64,000 nucleotides of DNA. Source: an uncultured Myxococcales bacterium (lineage in GTDB: Bacteria; Myxococcota_A; Polyangia; Polyangiales; Polyangiaceae). Numbering within the stretch: the stretch's first letter is position 1; every line of letters begins with the position of its first letter. Position numbers and translations under genes: made by a program. The notes beneath the pieces are model-generated. The model saw only the letters and a program-made list of their open reading frames with translations, was not told the origin of the DNA and searched no databases. Of this stretch, positions 17,842 through 25,277 are shown piece after piece. The DNA is taken from contig CALFEQ010000195.1 in the NCBI GenBank assembly GCA_937949945.1, positions 1 through 64,000 of the forward strand, read 5' to 3'.

Positions 17842-18858
17842 ATGAGCACCCGCGGTTGGAGGAACGTCGTCTGCTCGGTCGCGCTCGCCTCGATCGCGAG
17901 CCTGCCGGCGTGCAACAGCCCGGAGAACCGAGGCGAGGCGCGCTTCTCCGGGAGCTCCGCGCCGGCGGCGACGCCCTCGGTGCCATCGAGCGCGGCTCCG
18001 GTTCCTTCGGCCGCGCCTGTTCCCGAGACGCCGGCGCCCGAGGCGGCGGCCGAGCCCGAGCCGCTCCCGCCGGTCGCGGCCGTTTACCCGTGGGCGCCGA
18101 CCGCGGGCCCGAACGATCGCCTCGACGCGCGCTTCCGCGATCCCCCTCCGGGCTTCGTGCGCGTGAAGACGGAGCCCGGCAGCTTCGCGGAGTTCCTCCG
18201 GTCGCTCCCGCTGAAGCCCGAGGGGGCGCTCGTCGTCGACCATCGCGGCGCGCCGCTCTACGACCAGGGCCGGCACGCGAACATCGCCGCGGTGGTCGAC
18301 ATCGACGTCGGAACGAAGGACCTCCAGCAGTGCGCCGACTCGGTCATCCGCATGCACGCCGAGTGGCGCTACGGTCGCGGCGACCGCGATCTCTCGTACC
18401 GCGCCGTGTCGGGGCAGGCGCTCTCGTATCGCGGCTACGTGCAGGGCGAGCGCACCGTCCTCGACGGGAAGAACCTCGTCCTGCGTCGCGTCGCGGCGCC
18501 GAAGAAGGACGACCACGCGCTGTTCCGCGCTTGGCTCGACGAGGTGTTCGCGTGGGCGGGGACGGCGTCGCTCGAGCGCGACGCGAAGAAGGTGGACCTG
18601 CGCGACGTGCGAGGCGGCGACTTCTTCGTCATGAGCGGCTCGCCCTTCGGACATGCCGTGCTCGTCCTCGACGTCGCGAAGGACGCCGGCGGGCGCCTCG
18701 CGCTGCTCCTCGGTCAGGGATTCATGCCCGCGCAGAGCTTCCACGTCCTCCGGCCCGGCGCCGACGCGTCGCCGTGGTTCGTCGTCGAGCCGAACGCGAC
18801 GGAGGTCGCGACGCCGTTCTGGCGTCCGTTCCCGACGACGTCGCTGAGACGATTCTGA
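17842..18858 (+). CDS. DUF4846-like lipoprotein
   Basis: Product of 338 residues. Lipobox IASLPA-Cys24, then an Ala/Pro/Glu linker to about 75. The folded part (GFVRVKTEPGSFAEFLRSLP, QQCADSVIRMHAEWRYGRG, GDFFVMSGSPFGHAVLVLDVA) matches what I know of DUF4846, whose function is unknown; the internal GHAVLVLD is conserved there. The RBS-like GGAGG is very close (1 nt) to the ATG, so the start could be slightly different. It may be co-transcribed with the MscS gene 41 bp upstream. Confidence 0.8.
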   Translation: MSTRGWRNVVCSVALASIASLPACNSPENRGEARFSGSSAPAATPSVPSSAAPVPSAAPVPETPAPEAAAEPEPLPPVAAVYPWAPTAGPNDRLDARFRDPPPGFVRVKTEPGSFAEFLRSLPLKPEGALVVDHRGAPLYDQGRHANIAAVVDIDVGTKDLQQCADSVIRMHAEWRYGRGDRDLSYRAVSGQALSYRGYVQGERTVLDGKNLVLRRVAAPKKDDHALFRAWLDEVFAWAGTASLERDAKKVDLRDVRGGDFFVMSGSPFGHAVLVLDVAKDAGGRLALLLGQGFMPAQSFHVLRPGADASPWFVVEPNATEVATPFWRPFPTTSLRRF

Positions 18859-19007
18859 CGCTTGCCGTCCGCGCCGAGCGTTCCGCGAAAGTCCCCAGTT
18901 TGGGTGGCTCGAGCCAAGCCCCGCAAGAGTCGCGGGAAAGGAGCCTCCAAACGGGTCGCCGTCGACCCACGCGCGTCGAACGAAGAAGACCCGTGTAACG
19001 TTGGCGC

Positions 19008-19326
19008 ATGGCCGAGGTGGAGGGGCTCAGGCGCCGGGTCGACGAGGCGTTCGCGCTGATGCACGACCCGAAGAAGGACTACCCGAGGGGGAAGGAGCAT
19101 CCCGCGATCCGTACGGCGGTCGAGCGTCGGAGAAGGACGAGACGGCGGTCCCGGAGCTGCGTGTCCTTCGAAGAAGAAGCCGCCGAAGAAGGCTGCCTCG
19201 AAGGACGCATCCGCGAAGAAGCCGGCGAAGAAGGCCTCGGCGAAGAAGCCTTCCGCGAAGAAGCCCTCGAAGGAAGGCCGCGTGAAGAAGCCGATGAAGG
19301 TTTCTCGACGAATGCCTCGAGGGTGA
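19008..19326 (+). pseudogene. Frame-broken Lys/Ala-rich (histone H1-like tail) gene
   Basis: The frame from the ATG at 19008 gives a sensible start (MAEVEGLRRRVDEAFALMHD) up to about 19125, then turns into Arg/Glu nonsense. The next frame reads SEKDETAVPELR (from 19127), and the third frame from 19171 encodes a tail of AKKPAKK-type repeats ending at the TGA at 19324-19326. Such tails are typical of histone H1-like or AlgP-like DNA-binding proteins. An intact gene would need one insertion or two single-base deletions corrected. It may be a pseudogene, a sequencing error in repetitive GC-rich DNA, or programmed frameshifting. Confidence 0.6.
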
Positions 19327-19344
19327 GAGGCGCGGTGAGGCGCA

Positions 19345-19473
19345 TCAGGCGCCGAGGGCGCACGAAGCGAAGTAGGCGCCGGGGATCCTCTGGCCGATCT
19401 CCGGGCCGTTCAGCGTGAACGTGTCCGACCGCCCGCACTGCGCGCAGACGACCAGCGCGAACGTCCAGTGCAC
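19345..19473 (-). CDS. 42-residue CxxC protein
   Basis: A short ORF on the minus strand starts at GTG 19473 with an excellent RBS (GAGGAGG, about 6 nt upstream). It encodes MHWTFALVVCAQCGRSDTF and then LNGPEIGQRIPGAYF, ending SCALGA. CAQC is one zinc or redox knuckle; a further Cys lies near the end. The hydrophobic start is too short for a confident membrane helix. I know no family. Support is the RBS and a sensible amino-acid composition compared with the other frames. Confidence 0.5.
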   Translation of the reverse strand: MHWTFALVVCAQCGRSDTFTLNGPEIGQRIPGAYFASCALGA

Positions 19474-19546
19474 GCCCGCCCTCCTCGTCCCGACGAGTCC
19501 GAAATGCCATGGCGGCCGTCTATCGGCGAACCGATCGATGGTTCGT

Positions 19547-19585
19547 CGCGAGTTCTCGCGGCGACGTCCTCACGAATCTTCGTGA
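19547..19585. promoter_or_regulatory. Two palindromes in a divergent promoter gap
   Basis: CGCGAG-TT-CTCGCG (19547-19560) and TCACGAA-TC-TTCGTGA (19570-19585) are perfect inverted repeats, each with a 2-bp spacer, and their centres are 24 bp apart. They lie between the minus-strand 42-residue gene and the repeat lipoprotein at 19729, so a regulator could control either. Nothing else is visible in 19474-19728. Confidence 0.45.
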
Positions 19586-19728
19586 ATGACGGGATTTCGC
19601 GACGCCTCGCATCGCAAGTGCGCGGAATCGTTGCACCGCGGACTTGGCCTGGCGCGTGCTGAGGTCCGAGGGTCGGCGGCCACGGGGCCGCGACGTTCGA
19701 CCCTCACCAGCAAAGGACATACGGAACC

Positions 19729-20085
19729 ATGAAGCGCATCACGTCCATTCTCGCCCTCATCCTCGTCTCCACCTTCGGGCTCGGCGCGACCGGATGTGCA
19801 CTCGAGGACGGCACGGACGGCGAGGCCTTCGACACGACCGCGCAGGCCCTCACGCGCGGAGACGTGATCACCGCGGGCGACGACGACCCGCCGGTGCCCC
19901 AGACTCGCGAGCACGTCCTGGTCGCGGCCGCGAGCGAGCCGGGATCCGACGAGAGCGTGATGCCGCAGACGCGCGAGCACGTCCTGCTCGCCGCTTCGAC
20001 GAACGGCCAGACCACGGGCTCGCGGATGCCGCAGACGAAGGAGCACGTCTTGCTCGCGACGCCGAGCGGATCGTCGGACGATTGA
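19729..20085 (+). CDS. Small lipoprotein made of three 22-residue repeats
   Basis: Product of 118 residues. Signal peptide with lipobox LGATG-Cys23. Residues 24-55 are acidic. Then three units begin exactly 22 residues apart (56, 78, 100), each opening with (V/M)PQT(R/K)EHVL(V/L)A and continuing with a variable Ser/Gly/Asp/Thr spacer; the last stops after 19 residues. The conserved 11-12-residue block with divergent spacers resembles a multi-copy peptide precursor or a repetitive surface adhesin. There are no Cys after the lipid Cys. No processing enzyme is recognisable next to it. I know no family. Confidence 0.8.
   Translation: MKRITSILALILVSTFGLGATGCALEDGTDGEAFDTTAQALTRGDVITAGDDDPPVPQTREHVLVAAASEPGSDESVMPQTREHVLLAASTNGQTTGSRMPQTKEHVLLATPSGSSDD
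19894..20082. repeat. 66-bp tandem repeats within the lipoprotein gene
   Basis: Three in-frame units at 19894-19959, 19960-20025 and 20026-20082 (last truncated). The first 36 bp of each are well conserved (CCGCAGACG, GAGCACGTC blocks) and the rest is diverged, indicating selection on the encoded PQTREHVLL block. Confidence 0.85.
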
Positions 20086-20108
20086 CCGACGACGGGGGGC
20101 CCGAGCGA

Positions 20109-20612
20109 TCAGGTCGCCCAGACCTCGAAGCAGGCGCCGGGAGCGATCGCGGCGCCCGCCGTCGTCTCGAGCCGATGCCCGAAGCCTGCGCGTGCGAGCT
20201 CGGCGTTGCACGCTTCGGCGAAGCTCGCTCGGAGCGGCGCATCGAGGCTGTCGTGCGCGCTCTCGACGAACTCGAGCACGTCGCTCGGCTCGACGAGGGA
20301 AAACCAGCTCTCGAGCAGCTCGGCGACGTCCTCCGGCATGCGCGCGGGATTGCCCGACAGGGGAGGGGAGCGCCAGAGCTTCTGGACCGCGGGCCGCTCG
20401 GTCACCGCGCGCGTCTCGTGCGCGTGCGGGGCGAAGAGGAATGCGTGGACGATCTTCCAGAGCGACGCGCGGAGCTCGCCGGTCATTCGGTGCGAGGACG
20501 GATGCGTGCTCGCGACGTCGAGCGAGCTCGTCTCCGACAGAGGACGGTGCCGTCGCGACGCGACGCGCCCGTCGTCCGTCGACGGAACGGTGATGATCTT
20601 CGGTTCGCCCAT
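20109..20612 (-). CDS. AbiJ N-terminal domain 4-like protein
   Basis: Product of 167 residues from the ATG at 20612, preceded by GGAG. From about residue 52 the order RASLWKIVHAFLF, then VAELLESWFSLVEPSDVLEFVES, then FAEACNAELARAGFGHRLE resembles the AbiJ-NTD4 domain, known as the N-terminal part of some abortive-infection proteins. Here no effector domain follows, and the first 45 residues are low complexity. This is motif-level recognition by eye. It lies downstream of nrdJ on the same strand but beyond a strong hairpin, so it is probably a separate unit. Confidence 0.55.
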   Translation of the reverse strand: MGEPKIITVPSTDDGRVASRRHRPLSETSSLDVASTHPSSHRMTGELRASLWKIVHAFLFAPHAHETRAVTERPAVQKLWRSPPLSGNPARMPEDVAELLESWFSLVEPSDVLEFVESAHDSLDAPLRASFAEACNAELARAGFGHRLETTAGAAIAPGACFEVWAT

Positions 20613-20793
20613 TTCAGCTCCGGTCGCCACCTCGGCCGGGTCGGGGAGTCCGCAAGGATCTTCATGCTCCGGGGCCGCGGGACCGCGCGTGCGAGGACGC
20701 CCCTCGGCGGCCTGCACGGCGGTAGCCGCGGCCCAGGAGACTGACGAGATAAGGAAGCGTGACCGACGGTCGGATCTCGCGCTCACGGCGCAC

Positions 20794-20826
20794 GGCGGCG
20801 ACCGCTCCGTCGGCGCGGTCGCCGCC
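20794..20826. terminator. 12-bp GC stem-loop downstream of nrdJ
   Basis: GGCGGCGACCGC, loop TCCGTCGGC, GCGGTCGCCGCC: perfect 12-bp stem starting 17 bp after the nrdJ stop (minus strand). No T-run. It is the most stable hairpin I found in the window. The remaining gap to 20613 shows nothing further. Confidence 0.55.
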
Positions 20827-20843
20827 TCGTCACGCTCGACGGA

Positions 20844-23800
20844 TCAGGAGCAGCCCATCGAGTTGCCGCAGTTGAGGCACTTGTAGCAGGCGCCGTTGCG
20901 CACGGTGATGTGCCCGCAGACGTCGCAGACGGGCGCGTCACCCATCATCGCATCGAGCTGGGCGTCGAGCGGGTTCGCGGCCGGCGCCTCGTGCGACGTG
21001 CTCGAGGAGTGGACCGTCGGCATGTGCTCGAGCGGCTCCGCCTCGGCGGCCGAGCGGGCGACGGCCTCCTTCGTGTACGCGAGCGAGTTCGGCAGCTCGC
21101 TGTCGCTCGCGCGGTCCTCCCTGCGCCCGCCGCCGACGAAGCCGACGTGCGGGATCGCGCCTTCACCCTCGGGCTTGATGTGCGCGAGGTCGTAGCGGCC
21201 CAGGTACTCGACGGCGAGGACGCGGAAGAGGTAGTCGACGATCGACGTCGCCATCTTCACGTACGGGTGGCCCTCGACGATGCCCTGCGGCTCGAAGCGC
21301 GTGAACGTGAACTGATCGACGTAGGTCTGGAGCGGCACGCCGTACTGGAGGCCGATCGACACGGCCATCGCGAAGCAGTTCATCATCGAGCGGAAGGCGG
21401 CGCCCTCCTTGTGCATGTCGATGAAGATCTCGCCCAGCGTGCCGTCCTCGTACTGGCCGGTGCGGAGGAAGATCTTGTGGCCGCCGACGCGCGCCTCCTG
21501 CGTGAAGCCGACACGCTTCTTCGGCAGGCGCACGCGCAGGCCCTTCGGCCGCGAGCCGCCCGTCGCGTACGGCCCGATCCCCAGGGTGAGCTGCGTCGGG
21601 TCTTGCGGCGCGCTCGTCTTCGGGATGGGCGCGAGCGGCGGGAGCTGCTTGTCGTCGGCGATCGCCTTCGGCTCCTGCGCGGTCTTGGCCTCCGCCTTCT
21701 CGGCGTCCTTGTCCTTGTCCTTCGACGACGTCGAGAGCGGCTGCGAGGCCTTGCAGCCGTCGCGGTAGAGCGCGACGGCCTTGAGGCCGAGGCGCCAGCC
21801 TTCCTCGTAGATCGCCTGCACGTCCTCGACGGTCGCGTCGTTCGGCAGGTTGACCGTCTTCGAGATCGCGCCCGAGAGGAACGGCTGGACGGCCGCCATC
21901 ATCTTGATGTGGGCCATCGGCGCGAGGAAGCGCTGGCCGGTCTTCCCGCAGCGGTTCGCGCAGTCGAACACCGGATAGTGCGAGGGCTTGAGGTACGGCG
22001 CGCCTTCGATCGTCATCCGGCCGATGATGTGGTCCTGCGCCTCCTCGATCTCCTCCTTCTTGAAGCCGAGGAACTGGAGGAACGAGAAGCCGCGCGTCGA
22101 GCGCGCCTCCTTCGTGATGCCGAGGCGCTCGTAGGTCTCCTCGCCGAGGACCCACGGCGCGAAGGCCTGATCGAGCTCGAAGACGCCGTGGAGGGCCGCC
22201 TCGGCCTTCGCGAGCTCCGCGTCCGTGAGGCCGCGCTCCTTGAGCGTCTTGCGGTTGACGTGCGGCGCCGCGAGCAGCGTGTTCGTGCCCGTGACGTACG
22301 CGACGATCTCCTGGATCTCCGTCGCGCTGTAGCCGAGCCGCTTGAGCGCCGACGGGACCGACTGGTTGACGATCTTGAAGTAGCCGCCGCCGGCGAGCTT
22401 CTTGTACTTCACGAGCGCGAAGTCGGGCTCGACGCCGGTCGTGTCGCAATCCATGAGCAGGCCGATCGTGCCCGTCGGGGCGAGCACCGTCGCCTGCGCG
22501 TTGCGGTAGCCGTGCTGCTCGCCGAGCTGGACGGCGCGGTCCCAGTCCTCGCACGCGGCCTTGTAGAGATCGGCCGGGCACTTGTCGCGGTTGATCTGGT
22601 AGGCCGCGTCGCGGTGCATCCGCATCACGCGGAGCATCGGCTCACGGTTCTTCGCGAAGGCCTTGAAGGCGCCCTTCGACGACGCCATCTCGGCGCTCGT
22701 CGCGTACGCCTTCCCGCACATGATCGCGGTGAGCGCCGCGGCGATCGCGCGCCCCTCGTCCGAGTCGTACGGCACGCCCATCTGCATCAAGAGCGAGCCG
22801 AGGTTCGCGTAGCCGAGGCCGAGCGGGCGGAAGTCGTGGCTGTTCCGCGCGATCTCCTTCGTCGGGTAGCTCGAGAGGTCGACGAGGATCTCCTGCGCGA
22901 TGAAGAAGATCCGGCAGGCGTGGCGGAAGCCCTCGATGTCGAAGGTCTGGTTCCCGTTCTCGTCCTCGCGGAGGAACTTCGTCAGGTTGATCGACGCGAG
23001 GTTGCACGCCGTGTCGTCGAGGAACATGTACTCGGAGCACGGGTTCGACGCGTTGATCTTCCCGGAGTTCGGGCAGGTGTGCCACCGGTTGATCGTCGTG
23101 TCGTACTGCACGCCGGGATCGGCGCACGCCCACGCGGCCTCGGCGATCTGACGCCAGAGATCCTTCGCGTCGTACGTGTCGCAGACCTCGCCGGTCGTGC
23201 GCATGATCGTCTGCCACTTCCCGCCGGCCTCGACGGCCTTCATGAACTCGTCGGTCACGCGCACCGAGTTGTTCGAGTTCTGACCGCTGACCGTGTGGTA
23301 CGCCTCGCCGTTGAAGTCGCTCGAGTAGCCGGCGGCGATGAGGGCCTGCGCCTTCTTCTCCTCGCGGACCTTCCAGTTGATGAAGTCGACGATCTCCGGA
23401 TGGTCCATGTCGAGGCAGACCATCTTCGCGGCGCGCCGCGTGGTGCCGCCCGACTTCGTCGCGCCGGCGGCGCGATCGAAGACCTCGAGGAAGCTCATGA
23501 GGCCGCTCGACGTACCGCCGCCGGAGAGCTTCTCCTGGCGACCACGGATCGCGCTGAAGTTCGATCCGGTGCCCGAGCCGTACTTGAAGAGGCGCGCCTC
23601 CGACTTGATGAGCTCGTAGATGGCCATCAGGTCGTCATGCGCCGACTGGATGAAGCACGCCGAGCACTGCGGGCGCTCGTACGCGTTCTTCGTCTCGATG
23701 ACGGGCGTGGGGCCGCCCTTCGCGTCGTCGCGCGCGTTCCAGTCCCAGGCCCAGTTGCCGCCCGAGCCCGTGATGCCGTACTGCGCCCAGAGCCCGCAGT

Positions 23801-24446
23801 TGAACCAGACCGGCGAGTTGAACGCGCCGACCTGGTGGATCATGAGGAAGGAAAGCTCCGCCTCGAACGCGTCCGCGTCCGCCTTCGTCGCGAAGTAGCC
23901 GCCGAGCTGCTCGCCCGCTTCGCGGATCGTGTGCGCGATGCGGTAGACGACCTGACGGACGCTCTTCTCGCCCTGCTTCGGATCGCCGTAGAGGCCGGCC
24001 TTGCGGAAGTACTTGGAGATGACGATGTCCGTCGCGAGCTGGCTCCACGTCGACGGGATCTCCGCGCCCTCCATCTTGAAGACGATCGAGCCGTCCGGGT
24101 TCGTGATGACGCTCGAGCGGCGCTCGTAGACGAGCTGCGTCGGCTGGCCGGTCGGGGTCGGGAAGCCCGGCGCGCCGTCCTCGAGCGGATCGATGCCCGG
24201 ACGCGTGTACATGCGCGCGATGGAGATGCCGCGAGCGCCGCGAGCGCGGCCCTGCTGGGTGCGCTGGCTGGACTCGGCGCGAGCGCCGCCGTTGTGCTTC
24301 TGGCCGCTCGAGTCCTTCACCCGGTGCTGCTGCCCGGGTCGCGCCTTGCCTTTGTCTTGCGCTTTCGTCCGCATGTTCCTGGTTGCCTCACCGTTGGCAC
24401 CAAGGCGCCCATCCCGAGGACCACCCACTCCGAAAGACGTAGCCAT
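20844..24446 (-). CDS. nrdJ: Adenosylcobalamin-dependent (class II) ribonucleotide reductase
   Basis: Product of 1200 residues, single-chain NrdJ. It reduces ribonucleotides to deoxyribonucleotides with B12 as radical source, independent of oxygen. Visible signatures: FNSPVWFNCGLW (209-220), PQCSACFIQ (259-267), NPCSEYMFLDD (468-478, active-site Cys470), GTIGLLMDCDTTGVEPDF, and a C-terminal CDVCG...CYKCLNCG region (1174-1195) for thioredoxin-linked re-reduction or zinc. The first 75 residues are a basic low-complexity extension; an internal ATG (MRTKAQDKGK, residue 25) is another possible start. An upstream GGGAG supports the ATG at 24446. No other nrd gene and no nrdR is nearby, but NrdR-like boxes lie about 600 bp upstream. 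Confidence 0.95.
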   Translation of the reverse strand: MATSFGVGGPRDGRLGANGEATRNMRTKAQDKGKARPGQQHRVKDSSGQKHNGGARAESSQRTQQGRARGARGISIARMYTRPGIDPLEDGAPGFPTPTGQPTQLVYERRSSVITNPDGSIVFKMEGAEIPSTWSQLATDIVISKYFRKAGLYGDPKQGEKSVRQVVYRIAHTIREAGEQLGGYFATKADADAFEAELSFLMIHQVGAFNSPVWFNCGLWAQYGITGSGGNWAWDWNARDDAKGGPTPVIETKNAYERPQCSACFIQSAHDDLMAIYELIKSEARLFKYGSGTGSNFSAIRGRQEKLSGGGTSSGLMSFLEVFDRAAGATKSGGTTRRAAKMVCLDMDHPEIVDFINWKVREEKKAQALIAAGYSSDFNGEAYHTVSGQNSNNSVRVTDEFMKAVEAGGKWQTIMRTTGEVCDTYDAKDLWRQIAEAAWACADPGVQYDTTINRWHTCPNSGKINASNPCSEYMFLDDTACNLASINLTKFLREDENGNQTFDIEGFRHACRIFFIAQEILVDLSSYPTKEIARNSHDFRPLGLGYANLGSLLMQMGVPYDSDEGRAIAAALTAIMCGKAYATSAEMASSKGAFKAFAKNREPMLRVMRMHRDAAYQINRDKCPADLYKAACEDWDRAVQLGEQHGYRNAQATVLAPTGTIGLLMDCDTTGVEPDFALVKYKKLAGGGYFKIVNQSVPSALKRLGYSATEIQEIVAYVTGTNTLLAAPHVNRKTLKERGLTDAELAKAEAALHGVFELDQAFAPWVLGEETYERLGITKEARSTRGFSFLQFLGFKKEEIEEAQDHIIGRMTIEGAPYLKPSHYPVFDCANRCGKTGQRFLAPMAHIKMMAAVQPFLSGAISKTVNLPNDATVEDVQAIYEEGWRLGLKAVALYRDGCKASQPLSTSSKDKDKDAEKAEAKTAQEPKAIADDKQLPPLAPIPKTSAPQDPTQLTLGIGPYATGGSRPKGLRVRLPKKRVGFTQEARVGGHKIFLRTGQYEDGTLGEIFIDMHKEGAAFRSMMNCFAMAVSIGLQYGVPLQTYVDQFTFTRFEPQGIVEGHPYVKMATSIVDYLFRVLAVEYLGRYDLAHIKPEGEGAIPHVGFVGGGRREDRASDSELPNSLAYTKEAVARSAAEAEPLEHMPTVHSSSTSHEAPAANPLDAQLDAMMGDAPVCDVCGHITVRNGACYKCLNCGNSMGCS

Positions 24447-24904
24447 ATTTGCGCACTCCCGCGAGACCGAGGCCGGCTCGGTTCCCGCAACCGCGAGCGC
24501 GACCGTACGCCCGCTCCGTCGAGCCCAAGACCGAATGCGGCCCGGGGGCTCGATCGGCCCGGACGGCCGACGCGCTCCGGCAACGATTGGTTTCGTTCAC
24601 CTTCGCCCCGGAGAGGGACGAGACGTTCTCCTCGTCGAGCGACCGATTGGATCGGACGGCCGCGCGTCCGAAAAGACAGACCATCCCCCTCGCGGACCCT
24701 GGAGCACCCAGCATTCAGCTCTCAGCAAGGCTTCGTCGTGCGGAACGCCGAGGGCTGGATGCACCACGGACCTCGGGGCCGAAGCCTTCGACGCGATGCG
24801 CCGAAGGTGGACCCCACCTCACTCCCTGACCACTTCGCTTCGCCGCTTGGCGCATGTCCCGACGTGAAGAACACGTGCAGCTCGTTCAGACTTCCGTTCA
24901 GGTG

Positions 24905-24921
24905 TTGAAAACCTGTTCAGG
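24905..24921. promoter_or_regulatory. LexA-like box (Myxococcus type)
   Basis: The 17-mer TTGAAAACCTGTTCAGG fits the motif I recall for Myxococcus xanthus LexA (CTRHAMRYBYGTTCAGS) at 16 of 17 positions. It also overlaps the near-palindrome CAGGTGTTGAAAACCTG. It lies about 460 bp upstream of the nrdJ start. Confidence 0.5.
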
Positions 24922-25052
24922 AACTTCGTGCTTTGCTCGGTTGCCGTGCACTACTGAACAAACTGCACGAATCCTCCCCGTCGATGACGGCCCTGCCGCG
25001 CGCACGAGCAAGCTTTGCCCATGCGACCGCGACGGGCGAGGGAGGTTTCTAA

Positions 25053-25100
25053 CCCCAACATCTTGTGGTGTCCAGATTAAATGCATCCATCATCTGGTAC
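25053..25100. promoter_or_regulatory. Tandem NrdR-like boxes
   Basis: Box 1, CCCCAACATCTTGTGG (25053-25068), has every core position of the NrdR consensus acaCwAtATaTwGtgt. Box 2, ATCCATCATCTGGTAC (25085-25100), matches less well (10 of 16 to box 1). Their cores are 32 bp apart, three helical turns, as is usual for NrdR pairs. This supports nucleotide-dependent repression of nrdJ. Confidence 0.6.
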
Positions 25101-25277
25101 CTACATGGACGACGAAAGAGCCCTCGGGGAGGCGTTCTGTCCACCGTACCTAAACGCGCGACAAGACTCACTTCCGTTCAGGTGTCGTGGTCAGGTATCC
25201 AACTGGCCAGCCCCAAGCCGTTCAGGTGTTTTCCACAGGTTGAGCGCCTCGTGTGGGGGGCGCGGATCGCACGACAT

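Larger units (their letters stand above)
24891..25229. repeat. GTTCAGG motif cluster
   Basis: CTTCCGTTCAGGTGT is present identically at 24891-24905 and 25171-25185; CCGTTCAGGTGT recurs at 25218-25229; further GTTCAG(G) copies lie at 24884 and 24915, and the inverse CTGAAC at 24953. The last copy runs into TTTTCCACA, one mismatch from a DnaA box. Confidence 0.7.
24447..25277. other. 831-bp non-coding region upstream of nrdJ
   Basis: No frame here has convincing coding bias or an RBS. The part from about 24880 to 25235 is visibly richer in A and T than the surroundings and carries a cluster of GTTCAGG motifs, a LexA-like site and two NrdR-like sites, listed separately. If transcription starts near the NrdR sites, nrdJ would have a leader of over 500 nt. 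I do not recognise a cobalamin riboswitch, though I cannot exclude one by eye. Confidence 0.6.

Noticed and set aside
19171..19300. CRISPR-like short periodicity
   Set aside because: The AAGAAG/GCC period reflects Lys-Lys-Pro-Ala coding, with no constant repeat and unique spacers.
20910..24908. 1332-codon open frame on the plus strand opposite nrdJ
   Set aside because: It is the antisense shadow of nrdJ; composition is Arg/Leu/Val/Glu repetitive and no domain or RBS is present.
25219..25240. TTTTCCACA as part of a replication origin
   Set aside because: A single near-DnaA box without neighbours such as dnaA, dnaN or rpmH and without an AT-rich unwinding region does not support an origin.
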